42,610 nt of DNA from Bacteroidota bacterium. GTDB taxonomy: Bacteria; Bacteroidota; Bacteroidia; Bacteroidales; Bacteroidaceae. The notes under the pieces are model-generated. The model was given only the letters and a program-made list of their open reading frames with translations. It searched no databases and was not told the origin of the DNA. Positions within the stretch are counted from its first letter, which is position 1. Each line of letters starts with the position of its first letter. Where the stretch lies: NCBI GenBank assembly GCA_023426145.1, contig JAFABG010000042.1, positions 1 to 42,610 of the forward strand, read 5' to 3'. Shown here one piece after another: positions 1-8,727 of the stretch. The translations under genes were made by a program, and so were the position numbers.

Positions 1-35
1 GTAAAACAAGTTCTATCCACATAAAAGATAACAAA

Positions 36-977
36 ATGGAAAACAGAAGTTTAGTAACCATTGCCGAACATTCTAAAGAAAAAATCCTCTACATGCTCGA
101 AATGGCGAAGCAGTTTGAAATGAACCCTAACCGCCGGTTATTACAAGGAAAAGTTGTGGCAACCCTATTCTTTGAGCCCTCTACTCGCACCCGATTAAGC
201 TTTGAAACTGCAGCTAATAGACTCGGGGCCCGCGTCATCGGATTTACTGATCCGAAAGCAACTAGTTCTTCGAAAGGAGAAACGTTAAAAGATACAGTGA
301 TGATGGTTAGTAGTTACGCTGACATAATTGTAATGAGACACTATCTTGAAGGAGCTGCAAGATATGCTAGTGAAGTCGCTCCTAAGCCAATCGTTAATGC
401 TGGAGATGGTGCCAATCAACATCCCTCACAAACCATGCTTGACCTCTACTCCATTTATAAGACTCAAGGTACATTAGAAAATCTAAATATATACCTTGTA
501 GGGGATTTGAAGTACGGACGCACAGTTCATTCACTTTTAATGGCAATGCGTCATTTTAATCCAACCTTTCACTTCATTGCTCCCGAAGAATTAAAAATGC
601 CGGAAGAGTACAAACTTTATTGCAAGAACAATCAAATTAAATATATCGAGCACACAGAATTCACAGAAGACATCATTGCCGACGCAGATATTCTATATAT
701 GACTCGTGTACAACGTGAAAGATTTACGGATCTTATGGAGTATGAACGGGTTAAGAACGTATATATTTTGCGAAACAAGATGCTCGAAAACACTCGTCCA
801 AATCTTCGTATTCTCCACCCGCTACCTCGTGTTAACGAAATAGCATATGACGTGGACGACAATCCTAAAGCATATTATTTCCAGCAAGCGCAAAACGGAC
901 TTTACGCCCGTGAAGCAATTCTTTGCGACGTATTAGGTATCACATTAGAAGATGTTAAAAACGATATTTTGTTATGA
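36..977 (+). CDS. pyrB: Aspartate carbamoyltransferase, catalytic subunit
   Basis: Catalyses carbamoyl phosphate + L-aspartate to N-carbamoyl-aspartate, the committed step of pyrimidine synthesis, in the cytoplasm. The 313-residue protein has the family's usual length. The carbamoyl-phosphate motif FEPSTRTR sits at about residues 46-53 and the SSSKGET loop, which carries the active-site lysine, at about 77-83. The C-terminal HPLPRVNEI stretch is the aspartate-site motif. The stop overlaps the start of pyrI by four bases (ATGA), so the two subunits are translationally coupled, as expected for the class B holoenzyme with catalytic trimers and regulatory dimers. The promoter lies largely outside the window. 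The identification is very secure. Confidence 0.98.
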   Translation: MENRSLVTIAEHSKEKILYMLEMAKQFEMNPNRRLLQGKVVATLFFEPSTRTRLSFETAANRLGARVIGFTDPKATSSSKGETLKDTVMMVSSYADIIVMRHYLEGAARYASEVAPKPIVNAGDGANQHPSQTMLDLYSIYKTQGTLENLNIYLVGDLKYGRTVHSLLMAMRHFNPTFHFIAPEELKMPEEYKLYCKNNQIKYIEHTEFTEDIIADADILYMTRVQRERFTDLMEYERVKNVYILRNKMLENTRPNLRILHPLPRVNEIAYDVDDNPKAYYFQQAQNGLYAREAILCDVLGITLEDVKNDILL

Positions 978-1435
978 GCGAAAATAAACAAGAACTCCAA
1001 GTAGCGGCGCTTCAAAACGGAACCGTAATAGATCATATCCCTTCAGAAAAGCTTTTCACCGTAGTTCAACTTTTAGGTGTTGAACAAATGGCAACAAACA
1101 TCACTATAGGTTTCAACCTTGACAGCAAAAAACTAGGAAAAAAAGGCATTATTAAAATTGCTGATAAGTTCTTTTGCGACGAAGAGATCAATCGAATTTC
1201 GGTAGTAGCTCCACATGTTAAACTTAATATAATCCGCAATTATGAAGTTGTGGAAAAGAAAGAAGTTAAAATGCCAGACGAACTTCTTGGTATCGTAAAA
1301 TGTGCTAATCCCAAATGCATCACTAATAATGAGCCGATGGCTACACGATTCCATGTCATTGACAAGGATAACTGTATTGTTAAATGTCATTATTGCGAGA
1401 AAGAGCAAAAACGCGAAGAGATAACGATCTTATAG
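974..1435 (+). CDS. pyrI: Aspartate carbamoyltransferase, regulatory subunit
   Basis: Allosteric subunit that binds nucleotide effectors in its N-terminal domain and docks on PyrB through a C-terminal zinc domain. The 153-residue length matches E. coli PyrI. The four zinc-ligand cysteines are visible as C110-x4-C115 and C138-x2-C141, spaced almost exactly as in E. coli. The gene starts inside the last codons of pyrB (ATGA overlap), which supports equimolar expression. An extra cysteine at about residue 134 is not one of the canonical ligands. Very secure. Confidence 0.97.
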   Translation: MSENKQELQVAALQNGTVIDHIPSEKLFTVVQLLGVEQMATNITIGFNLDSKKLGKKGIIKIADKFFCDEEINRISVVAPHVKLNIIRNYEVVEKKEVKMPDELLGIVKCANPKCITNNEPMATRFHVIDKDNCIVKCHYCEKEQKREEITIL

Positions 1436-1459
1436 GAATAGAGTGACACCAATAGAGCC

Positions 1460-1642
1460 ATGGAACATAAATGCGAAACCTGTTCATTACGTAGTAAATA
1501 CGAAAAGGCACCAAAGTCATTAATTGGTCGTTTATGGCGTTGGCACACTCAATTTTGTCCTGGATGGAAAGCATATCTCAGCTCTTTAGAAAGAGAAGAA
1601 CAAACAAGAATCAAGAAACAATATAATTTAAAAAAGTTTTAA
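1460..1642 (+). CDS. Small conserved-looking Cys-containing protein, function unknown
   Basis: A 60-residue protein I cannot assign to a named family. It begins MEHKCETCSLR, giving a CxxC pair at residues 5 and 8, and has a third cysteine at residue 33 in the string FCPGWK. The middle is rich in Trp, Arg and Lys and the tail is strongly basic. There is no signal peptide or membrane segment. It lies 24 bases after pyrI and 21 bases before the flavin reductase gene on the same strand, so it is probably co-transcribed with both. The tight spacing and non-random composition argue that it is real. A small metal- or nucleic-acid-binding protein is possible but not shown. Confidence 0.7.
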   Translation: MEHKCETCSLRSKYEKAPKSLIGRLWRWHTQFCPGWKAYLSSLEREEQTRIKKQYNLKKF

Positions 1643-1663
1643 AGAAAACAGTGAATTAAAAGC

Positions 1664-2230
1664 ATGAAACAAGACTGGAAACCAGGAACAATGATCTATC
1701 CTCTACCTGCTGTTTTAGTAAGTTGTGGTGGAAACGAAACTGAGTATAATATAATCACTGTAGCATGGACGGGAACAATTTGTACAAACCCGCCCATGTG
1801 CTATATATCCATCAGACCAGAACGCTATTCTTATGACATTATCAAAAAGAATATGGAATTTGTCATTAATTTGACTACGAAAGATATGGCATATCCAACT
1901 GACTGGTGCGGTGTCCGTTCTGGACGAAATTATCACAAATTTAAAGAAATGAATCTCACTCCAGGTGCATGTAGCATAGTCAAGGCACCTCTTATCGAAG
2001 AATCACCTCTTTGCATTGAGTGCAGAGTGAAAGAAATTGTATCACTCGGATCGCACGATATGTTTATAGCCGACGTTGTCAATGTTCGTGCCGATGATAG
2101 ACATTTAAATCAAACGAGTGGAAAATTGGAATTGGCAGAAGCAAATCCCTTAGTATATGTCCACGGTGGATATTATGAGCTGGGAGAAAAAGTCGGTAAA
2201 TTTGGCTGGAGTGTGGAAAAGAAAAAATAA
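1664..2230 (+). CDS. Flavin reductase-like domain protein (DIM6/NTAB family)
   Basis: A 188-residue protein of the FMN-binding split-barrel flavin reductase family. Such proteins bind FMN and use NAD(P)H to reduce free flavin or act as FMN-dependent reductases. The N-terminal stretch with PLPAVLVSCGG, followed by the central TVAWTGTICTNPPMCYISIRPERYSY segment read in parts, is the typical flavin-binding region. The RSGRNYHKF segment and C-terminal PLVYVHGGYYELG are also characteristic. It is soluble with no signal peptide. It sits in the pyrBI transcription unit, but nothing in the sequence gives a pyrimidine role, and the physiological electron acceptor is unknown. Confidence 0.88.
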   Translation: MKQDWKPGTMIYPLPAVLVSCGGNETEYNIITVAWTGTICTNPPMCYISIRPERYSYDIIKKNMEFVINLTTKDMAYPTDWCGVRSGRNYHKFKEMNLTPGACSIVKAPLIEESPLCIECRVKEIVSLGSHDMFIADVVNVRADDRHLNQTSGKLELAEANPLVYVHGGYYELGEKVGKFGWSVEKKK

Positions 2231-2243
2231 AATATATTCCGCC

Positions 2244-2990
2244 ATGAACCTATTGTATAAAATCCTCCTGTTCAGCTTAGCCTTACTCACTGTTAGCAAT
2301 TTTGCTTCTGGAAAAATTAAAAATGGAAGCAATAATATCGAAAACATTAACAATAAAAAAGTAAACTTTGGATTTAAAGCCGGGTTTACTTCATCGATGT
2401 TTTTAGTGTCTGAACTTAAGATAAAAGATGTCACTATTGACGAGGTTCAAAACAACTATAGAATAGGTTACTTTGGAGCTATTTTCGTACGCTTCAACTT
2501 GAATAGGCATTTCATTCAACCGGAGGTTTCATTCAATGTAAGTAAAGGAGAAATCATGTTTGACAAACTAGGTTCTCAGCATCCTGCTATTGAGCCTGAT
2601 TATGCTTCTGTAGAATCAATTCTTCACAGCATTGATTTCCCTATATTGTATGGATACAATATAGTAAAGAAAGGACCTTATGGAATGTCAGTTTTCGGTG
2701 GGCCAAAGCTTCGCTATTTATGGGGTAAGAAAAATGAAATTACGTTCACAAATTTCGACCAGAAAGGCATTAACGAAAAGCTATATCCATTCAATGTTAG
2801 CATCATTGTGGGTGTTGGAATTAATATCTCCAGCATCTACTTCGATTTTCGATATGAACAGGGCATAGGCAATATTTCTAAATCAATAGTTTACGATAAC
2901 ATAAATTCTGACGGCAGTACTGGAATTAGTAATATCATTTTTCGCCGTCGCGATAGCGCCCTGAACTTTTCTTTTGGGTTCATATTCTAA
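2244..2990 (+). CDS. Outer-membrane beta-barrel (porin-family/PorT-like) protein
   Basis: The 248-residue form starts at the ATG at 2244, directly before a clear signal peptide (NLLYKILLFSLALLTVSNFASG). An upstream in-frame start at 2157 would overlap the flavin reductase gene by 74 bases and put 29 charged residues ahead of the signal, so I reject it. The mature part has alternating hydrophobic/polar strands, repeated aromatic-glycine strand ends (GYFGAIFVRFN, GMSVFGGPKLRY, IYFDFRYEQGIG) and a terminal phenylalanine (SFGFIF), as in outer-membrane barrels targeted by BamA. The size suits an 8-10-strand barrel of the OMP_b-brl_2 type. The cargo or role is unknown. Confidence 0.8.
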   Translation: MNLLYKILLFSLALLTVSNFASGKIKNGSNNIENINNKKVNFGFKAGFTSSMFLVSELKIKDVTIDEVQNNYRIGYFGAIFVRFNLNRHFIQPEVSFNVSKGEIMFDKLGSQHPAIEPDYASVESILHSIDFPILYGYNIVKKGPYGMSVFGGPKLRYLWGKKNEITFTNFDQKGINEKLYPFNVSIIVGVGINISSIYFDFRYEQGIGNISKSIVYDNINSDGSTGISNIIFRRRDSALNFSFGFIF

Positions 2991-3047
2991 ATTATCACTC
3001 TCACCAAGATTTTTCTTATAGTTCATTCATTCTTTATTTATTTTCAC

Positions 3048-3055
3048 TAACTTTG
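3048..3055 (+). promoter_or_regulatory. Promoter -7 element for glyA
   Basis: TAACTTTG matches the Bacteroides -7 consensus TAnnTTTG exactly and predicts a 5' leader of about 50 bases before the glyA start. No good TTTG -33 element is visible at the usual spacing. Confidence 0.6.
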
Positions 3056-3108
3056 TGCGCTTAAAATAGGTATCTCGAATTAAAACATTAATCTTACTTA
3101 TAAAAAGA

Positions 3109-4389
3109 ATGAAAAGAGACGACTTAATTTTCGACATCATCGAAAAAGAGCACCAACGTCAGCTAAAAGGTATTGAGCTGATTGCATCTGAGAACTTTGT
3201 AAGTGATCAGGTTATGCAGGCAATGGGTTCTTGCCTGACTAATAAATATGCTGAAGGCTATCCAGGCAAGCGTTACTACGGAGGCTGTGAAGTAGTCGAC
3301 CAAAGTGAACAAATCGCTATCGACCGATTAAAAGAAATCTTCGGAGCTGAGTGGGCAAATGTTCAGCCACACTCTGGTGCCCAAGCAAATGCTGCTGTTT
3401 TCCTTGCAGTATTAAACCCTGGAGATAAATTTATGGGATTAAATCTTGCTCATGGTGGGCATCTATCTCATGGCTCATTAGTAAATACTTCAGGTATCAT
3501 CTACACACCTTGCGAATACAATTTAAATCAAGAAACAGGACGTGTAGACTATGATCAAATGGAAGAAGTAGCTCTTCGCGAAAAGCCCAAAATGATTATA
3601 GGCGGTGGTTCTGCTTATTCACGTGAATGGGATTATAAACGTATGCGCGAAATCGCAGATAAGGTTGGTGCTATATTAATGATTGATATGGCTCATCCTG
3701 CAGGATTAATAGCTGCTGGATTATTGGATAATCCTGTTAAATATGCACACATCGTCACTTCTACTACACATAAAACACTCCGTGGCCCACGTGGCGGCGT
3801 AATTTTAATGGGAAAAGATTTCCCTAATCCTTGGGGAAAGAAAACGCCTAAAGGTGAGACCAAAATGATGTCTCAACTTTTAGATTCAGCAGTATTCCCA
3901 GGTGTACAGGGTGGCCCATTAGAGCACGTTATTGCTGCTAAAGCAGTTTCTTTCGGCGAGATCTTACAACCAGAATACAAAGAATATGCAAAACAAGTAC
4001 AAATAAATGCAACTGTTTTGGCACAAGCTTTGGTAGATCGTGGTTTTACTATTGTATCTGGAGGAACTGACAATCACTCTATGCTAGTTGACTTACGTAG
4101 CAAATTCCCTAATTTGACTGGTAAAGTGGCTGAAAAAGCATTAGTATCAGCAGATATTACAGTAAATAAAAATATGGTTCCTTTTGATAGCCGATCAGCT
4201 TTCCAAACTTCTGGTATACGTCTAGGAACTCCTGCGATCACAACTCGTGGTGCAAAAGAAGATTTAATGGTTGAAATCGCAGAAATGATTGAAACCGTTT
4301 TATCAAATGTAGAAAATGAAGAGGTTATTGCACAAGTTCGTACTCGTGTGAACGAGACTATGAAAGCTTATCCTCTCTTTGCATATTAA
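3109..4389 (+). CDS. glyA: Serine hydroxymethyltransferase
   Basis: PLP enzyme converting serine + tetrahydrofolate to glycine + 5,10-methylene-THF, the main cellular source of one-carbon units. The 426 residues match the bacterial family length. The PLP lysine is K222 in the motif STTHKTLRGPRGG. Other signatures are IASENFVS near residue 26, YAEGYPGKRYYGG near 57 and HSGAQANAAV near 94. It has its own promoter element upstream and a strong hairpin terminator downstream, so it appears to be monocistronic. It is convergent with fhs, another folate one-carbon enzyme. Confidence 0.98.
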   Translation: MKRDDLIFDIIEKEHQRQLKGIELIASENFVSDQVMQAMGSCLTNKYAEGYPGKRYYGGCEVVDQSEQIAIDRLKEIFGAEWANVQPHSGAQANAAVFLAVLNPGDKFMGLNLAHGGHLSHGSLVNTSGIIYTPCEYNLNQETGRVDYDQMEEVALREKPKMIIGGGSAYSREWDYKRMREIADKVGAILMIDMAHPAGLIAAGLLDNPVKYAHIVTSTTHKTLRGPRGGVILMGKDFPNPWGKKTPKGETKMMSQLLDSAVFPGVQGGPLEHVIAAKAVSFGEILQPEYKEYAKQVQINATVLAQALVDRGFTIVSGGTDNHSMLVDLRSKFPNLTGKVAEKALVSADITVNKNMVPFDSRSAFQTSGIRLGTPAITTRGAKEDLMVEIAEMIETVLSNVENEEVIAQVRTRVNETMKAYPLFAY

Positions 4390-4462
4390 AACTAAGACAA
4401 ATCATCGGATGTCAATAATGTGAATTAGGGGCATTTTTCTTTTGTATTTTTAAAGTTTAGGC

Positions 4463-4506
4463 ATAGCCTGTTTCCCTTCCATAGGAAAACAGGCTATCAT
4501 TTTTTA
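4463..4506 (+). terminator. Terminator of glyA
   Basis: An inverted repeat (ATAGCCTGTTT pairing with AAACAGGCTAT, one small bulge) is followed by a run of T residues, 74 bases after the glyA stop. This is a typical intrinsic terminator. Confidence 0.8.
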
Positions 4507-4542
4507 TAAATAAAAATAAAGCTACACTTTCAATGTAGCTTT
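4505..4542 (-). terminator. Terminator of fhs
   Basis: A perfect 9-bp stem (AAAGCTACA / TGTAGCTTT, 7-base loop) lies 24 bases beyond the fhs stop. On the minus strand it is followed by a T-rich tract. It stands back to back with the glyA terminator. Confidence 0.7.
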
Positions 4543-4565
4543 ATAAATATTCAAGAAATAATATA

Positions 4566-6233
4566 TCAACTCAAACCTTCAATCTCACCATCAACAATAT
4601 CTATGTGTAAAGCCTGAGGATCTCTAGGCAGTCCCGGCATACGAAGAATTTCTCCTGCAATAGCTACAATCATTTCGGCTCCATTATTGATAACAATATC
4701 TTTAATATGAAACTCAAAATTATTCACAGCCCCATAAATCTTGGGATCAGCAGAAAATGAGTATTGTGTTTTAGCGATGCAAATAGGATAATGGGTTATA
4801 CCCATTTTTTCAATTAACTTTATACGGTTACGTGCTATGCTACTGTAAGTTATAACACTTGCCCCATATATGTTTGTTGCGACTTTCTCTATTTTCTGTT
4901 GTACTGTATCTTCTTCCTTATAGGTATAGCGTAAAGGTTCAGATGCTTTATTTTCGATGGTATCAACTACTAAACGAGCCATATCTACTGCCCCATCGCC
5001 TCCTTCACTAAAGGCATTATTTATAGCATATCCCACGCCCAACTGCTCACAGTGTTCACGAAGCATTTCCATTTCTTCTTCTGTGTCTGAAGCAAATCTA
5101 TTAAAAGCAACGATTATTGTTTGCCCAAAAGAACGAAGGTTTCTAATATGTTTATCCAAGTTACGTAATCCTTCTTGGAGTCCCTCCATATTGGGCTCTT
5201 TTATACGATCAAGACTTACCCCACCATGCATTTTTAATCCTTGTGCAGTAGCAACAATCACAGTCAGTTTGGGTTGAAGACCACTCTTTCGGCACTTAAT
5301 ATTATAGAACTTTTCAGCCCCAAGATCTGCACCAAAACCAGCCTCTGTAATCACATAATCACCAAAAGTCATAGCCATTTTGGTAGCCAAAAGAGAATTA
5401 CATCCATGAGCAATGTTTGCAAATGGTCCACCATGAACGAAAGCTGCTGTTCCCTCAGTAGTTTGTACTAAGTTGGGGTGAATAGCATCTTTTAGCAAAA
5501 CAGTAATTGCACCAGCTACTCCCAAATCTTTCACCGTAAACGGTTGATCATCGTATGTGAATCCAAGAAGAATATTTTCGATGCGTCTACGTAAATCATT
5601 TATATCTTTGGAAAGACAAAGAATCGCCATAATCTCCGATGCCGGAGTTATATCAAATCCTGATTCCTGAGTAATACCGTTCGATTTTGGACCGAGCCCT
5701 ACAACAATACTTCGCAAAGAACGATCGTTAACATCAAGCACCCTACGCCAAAGGATCTCTTTTAATCCAAATCCTTTAGACTGATTCTGATAAAGATAGT
5801 TATCAAGTAATGCAGAAATCATGTTATGTGCAGAAGTGATAGCATGGAAATCACCAGTAAAATGAAGATTGATTTTCTCCATAGGAAGAACCTGAGCATA
5901 TCCTCCACCTGCTGCTCCTCCCTTCATTCCAAAACAAGGGCCAAGAGAAGGTTCACGCAAAGCTACAATTGCCTTTTTGCCTATTTTATTCAATCCTAGG
6001 GCTAGACCAATGGATACTGTTGTTTTACCAATTCCAGCTTTTGTTGCTGTAATTGCAGTAACTAAAATAAGATTACTATTTTTTACTTTCTCCTCATCGA
6101 TCAACTGTTCGGGAATTTTCGCAATGTAACGACCATAATTCTCGACTTCATCACGAGGGATTCCAATACCTTCGGCAACTTGCTTAATCTTCTTCAACTC
6201 GACGCTGCGAGCTATTTCTATGTCTGACTTCAT
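4566..6233 (-). CDS. fhs: Formate-tetrahydrofolate ligase
   Basis: ATP-dependent ligation of formate to THF, giving 10-formyl-THF. The 555-residue form starts at the ATG at 6233 (MKSDIEIARS). The upstream in-frame start at 6266 falls inside the predicted -7 promoter element and is unlikely to be used. Family signatures include the ATP-binding loop (KAGIGKTT at about residue 64, where many homologues have PAGEGKTT), REPSLGPCFGMKGGAAGGG near 95, HFTGDFHAIT near 125 and HGGPFANIAHGCNS in the middle. Length is normal. It is convergent with glyA, and with purT it makes the second formate-using enzyme in the window. Confidence 0.96.
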   Translation of the reverse strand: MKSDIEIARSVELKKIKQVAEGIGIPRDEVENYGRYIAKIPEQLIDEEKVKNSNLILVTAITATKAGIGKTTVSIGLALGLNKIGKKAIVALREPSLGPCFGMKGGAAGGGYAQVLPMEKINLHFTGDFHAITSAHNMISALLDNYLYQNQSKGFGLKEILWRRVLDVNDRSLRSIVVGLGPKSNGITQESGFDITPASEIMAILCLSKDINDLRRRIENILLGFTYDDQPFTVKDLGVAGAITVLLKDAIHPNLVQTTEGTAAFVHGGPFANIAHGCNSLLATKMAMTFGDYVITEAGFGADLGAEKFYNIKCRKSGLQPKLTVIVATAQGLKMHGGVSLDRIKEPNMEGLQEGLRNLDKHIRNLRSFGQTIIVAFNRFASDTEEEMEMLREHCEQLGVGYAINNAFSEGGDGAVDMARLVVDTIENKASEPLRYTYKEEDTVQQKIEKVATNIYGASVITYSSIARNRIKLIEKMGITHYPICIAKTQYSFSADPKIYGAVNNFEFHIKDIVINNGAEMIVAIAGEILRMPGLPRDPQALHIDIVDGEIEGLS

Positions 6234-6263
6234 ACAGAATATGATTAGGTTTATTTGAAGCAA

Positions 6264-6271
6264 CAAAAGTA
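6264..6271 (-). promoter_or_regulatory. Promoter -7 element for fhs
   Basis: On the minus strand the sequence reads TACTTTTG, an exact TAnnTTTG match. The predicted start of transcription leaves a leader of roughly 25-28 bases before the ATG at 6233, which supports that start. Confidence 0.6.
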
Positions 6272-6364
6272 TAACAAAAAAGCGAAAATGAGAAATTTAA
6301 AACTCACATGATATCAGAACGGTATCACACAAACACATCATATCTGTCATAAGCCATACTATAG

Positions 6365-6415
6365 TAACAGTTTTAAAGAAAAAAGGAACAATAAAGAATA
6401 AAATAACAGTTTTAA
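6365..6415. repeat. Two 12-bp direct repeats upstream of fhs
   Basis: TAACAGTTTTAA occurs at 6365-6376 and again at 6404-6415, 39 bases apart, in the gap between fhs and the receptor gene. The distance is close to four helical turns. It could be a regulator site or chance in AT-rich DNA. Confidence 0.4.
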
Positions 6416-6486
6416 CATTTAGCTTGCTCCTCAAAAGCGATAAAACATAGATAGCTATATATTAAATAAAAATTGAGATAAATGGT

Positions 6487-8595
6487 TTATTTAAAGCGAG
6501 AAGTATCGACCTCTGTTCTTTTCTTCTCTTTATATCCACCAAATTTATAGGTAAATGATACTCCGAAGGCCCGAGTCGTTTTTATATAGTGGTTATCAAC
6601 ATTCTGTTGTCCAAAATGTACTCTCGTAGAAATGGTAGAGGTGTTGAATAGATCATCGCACATTAAGGTCACTTGTGCTTTCCCTTTTGCAAAAGTATAA
6701 CGCAGAGCAGCATTTAAATACCCAGAACTTGGAAGGTCAAAAATCCCTTGAATGGCTTTATTCTGATAAAATCCACTAAGCATGAATTTAATATCAGGCT
6801 TTGTAGAGAGAGAAAATGTATTATTCATTGTCAACACAAATGTGTATAGTTTCCGATCGAACGGAATATCCCAGAAATCACTATCTTTTTGACGATAACG
6901 AAGGCCTACAGCTGTAAAGCGAGAATCCAGCCATTTCTTCACTTTAAAAGGAAATACCATCATAAAGCCTGTTTGCTCAGAGAAATCAAAGTTGAAGAAT
7001 TTGTAAATCTCGACCAAACGCTCAGGAGACTGGTACAATGTTTGCAATTCTTTATTCTTAGTGCGGCTATAAAAAGCTGTCAATACATATTTACTTTTCA
7101 ATATATAACTAAGATTAACCTCATAGTTTGTTTCAGGCTTTAAGTAAGGATTGCCATGAATCTCAGAATAAGCCCCCATGTATGAGATTGCGTTCTGCAT
7201 GCTCCAATATTCTGGATATTCTTTATCGCTACTCAAAGAAAATTGCACCACATGCCCTGGCGCAGGCAAATAGCTCAGATTTGCTACTGGATAAAAACTC
7301 CATTCATCCCAAATATCTGTGTGATATTGTTCGGCAGCTAAAGAGATATCAGCAGAAACCTTATCACCAAAATTCTTGCTGAGACCAGCGTAAATATTCA
7401 ATGTTTGCTCTCGATGACGAGATACCATATTGTTATCTGGTAACAAATCATTAGTTTCTGAATTGAAATACCTCTGATAACTATTATCCAATGCTGTCAT
7501 ATAAATAGCACCATAATTAATCCCCCACCCTTTACCAAGTGTCTGTTCTTCTCCAGCATAAAAGCGCCATTGATTAATTCGTTGGCTATCTTTACTTAGG
7601 AAGTCTAATGTTTCTTCCCCCAATGTACTGTGCAATAATTGACTCCCAGGAGAGTGGTAAAAAGTAAATTCAGCTCCCATTTTCAATCCAATAGGCATTT
7701 GATAATCGAGCTTTAAATTATGCAACTGACTTTCCGAATGTGAAACTGTTAAGGAATTCTGCACACCAGTGACGATAGCGTAAGGCTTATTATTGGTGAA
7801 AGCTGTTGTATAAACCAAACTCAACAAATGTTTATCCGAAAATGCATAATCCATGCCAAGACGTATATGATGAGAATTATTTCGGGAAGTAGTGACATCA
7901 TACATATTCATTGGATGCACAGAACCATCAGCAAGTGTATGGATTGCTTCCTTGTCCGTTTCTCTTCGGTCGCGATCATAAGAATAAGAATAAAGAAGAT
8001 CGGTTGAGAATTTATTTTTGGAGTACATTAAACTCGCACGCTCCGTTGAAGACTCATAATGATATTGTTTATAAGCAGTATAAAGTTCACCTTGCAGACA
8101 AGATTCTTTTCCTGAACCAGAAGTAAGTATTAAATTGATCATAGCGCCCCTTACTTGATAACGTGCCGGTGCAGAGTACATCACTTCTGCCTTTTTTATT
8201 CGACTTATAGGCATTGACTTCAATAGATCGGCTAGTTGTCCAACTGAAAAAGTAGTCACCTTGCCATTTATAACAATCGTCACGGGCTGTCCTCCTAAGG
8301 TTAAACCATCATTCATAGCAATAACACCTGGTAGATTTTTCACTGCATCAAAAGCATTATCAACCTGAAGATTACCCACCAATCGAGGAACATCATATAC
8401 CAATTTACCGTGATCAGCTTTTACAAGTGGGCGTTCTCCGGTAATCATTACTTCAGGAAGCTCTTGATAAAGGCTATCAATATAACCCACATTTTTAACA
8501 CTATCGCCTAATTCAGCCTTTGAAGCCTCTTGTTGGGCCGATGCATTCATCCAATGCCAAAGTAGTAAAAATAGTAAAAAGTAAAGTCTTTTCAT
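6487..8595 (-). CDS. TonB-dependent receptor-like outer-membrane barrel protein
   Basis: A 702-residue exported protein starting at the ATG at 8595 (MKRLYFLLFLLLW), chosen because it begins the signal peptide; a start nine codons upstream is possible. After the signal (cleavage near ASAQQ) comes a plug-like domain at about residues 46-155, containing LPEVMITGERP, VKNLPGV, VTIVINGK and VRGAMINLI. The rest is a long beta-barrel with aromatic-rich strands of the OMP_b-brl_3 type. The usual CarboxypepD_reg-like domain is missing before the plug, and no obvious TonB box is visible. It is divergent from a two-component system that may regulate it. The substrate cannot be read from sequence. Confidence 0.85.
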   Translation of the reverse strand: MKRLYFLLFLLLWHWMNASAQQEASKAELGDSVKNVGYIDSLYQELPEVMITGERPLVKADHGKLVYDVPRLVGNLQVDNAFDAVKNLPGVIAMNDGLTLGGQPVTIVINGKVTTFSVGQLADLLKSMPISRIKKAEVMYSAPARYQVRGAMINLILTSGSGKESCLQGELYTAYKQYHYESSTERASLMYSKNKFSTDLLYSYSYDRDRRETDKEAIHTLADGSVHPMNMYDVTTSRNNSHHIRLGMDYAFSDKHLLSLVYTTAFTNNKPYAIVTGVQNSLTVSHSESQLHNLKLDYQMPIGLKMGAEFTFYHSPGSQLLHSTLGEETLDFLSKDSQRINQWRFYAGEEQTLGKGWGINYGAIYMTALDNSYQRYFNSETNDLLPDNNMVSRHREQTLNIYAGLSKNFGDKVSADISLAAEQYHTDIWDEWSFYPVANLSYLPAPGHVVQFSLSSDKEYPEYWSMQNAISYMGAYSEIHGNPYLKPETNYEVNLSYILKSKYVLTAFYSRTKNKELQTLYQSPERLVEIYKFFNFDFSEQTGFMMVFPFKVKKWLDSRFTAVGLRYRQKDSDFWDIPFDRKLYTFVLTMNNTFSLSTKPDIKFMLSGFYQNKAIQGIFDLPSSGYLNAALRYTFAKGKAQVTLMCDDLFNTSTISTRVHFGQQNVDNHYIKTTRAFGVSFTYKFGGYKEKKRTEVDTSRFK

Positions 8596-8649
8596 ATCGA
8601 ATATTTTTTTTATATGCTGCAAAATACGGGAGAATAAGTCAGAATATGA

Positions 8650-8686
8650 GTTATCTTATGCTTATCTAGTGTTATTTAGTCTTATC
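8650..8686. promoter_or_regulatory. Four phased TTAT repeats, candidate response-regulator operator
   Basis: In the divergent gap, a roughly 10-bp unit of the form (g/c)TTAT(c/t)TAGT recurs imperfectly, with TTAT cores at 8651, 8662, 8672 and 8682 (spacings 11, 10, 10). Direct repeats in helical phase are the usual binding mode of OmpR-class regulators such as the one encoded at 10230-10937. The site lies just upstream of the kinase promoter and 55-90 bases from the receptor start. Confidence 0.45.
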
Positions 8687-8714
8687 AAAAAGAAGAAAAA
8701 GTATAGTTTCATAT

Positions 8715-8722
8715 TATCTTTG
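8715..8722 (+). promoter_or_regulatory. Promoter -7 element for the histidine kinase gene
   Basis: TATCTTTG is an exact TAnnTTTG match only five bases before the kinase ATG at 8728, so the transcript would be leaderless or nearly so. Confidence 0.55.
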
Positions 8723-8727
8723 TCAAT

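Noticed and set aside
632..862. Minus-strand open frame opposite pyrB, and similar frames opposite glyA, atpA, the helicase and hcp
   Set aside because: They lie fully inside well-identified genes, have low-complexity or Ser/Cys/Arg-rich translations, and show no promoter or family features.
2157..2243. Longer N-terminus for the outer-membrane barrel protein
   Set aside because: It would place 29 charged residues ahead of the signal peptide and overlap the flavin reductase gene by 74 bases.
6234..6266. Upstream start for fhs
   Set aside because: It overlaps the predicted -7 promoter element at 6264-6271 and adds residues not typical of the family.
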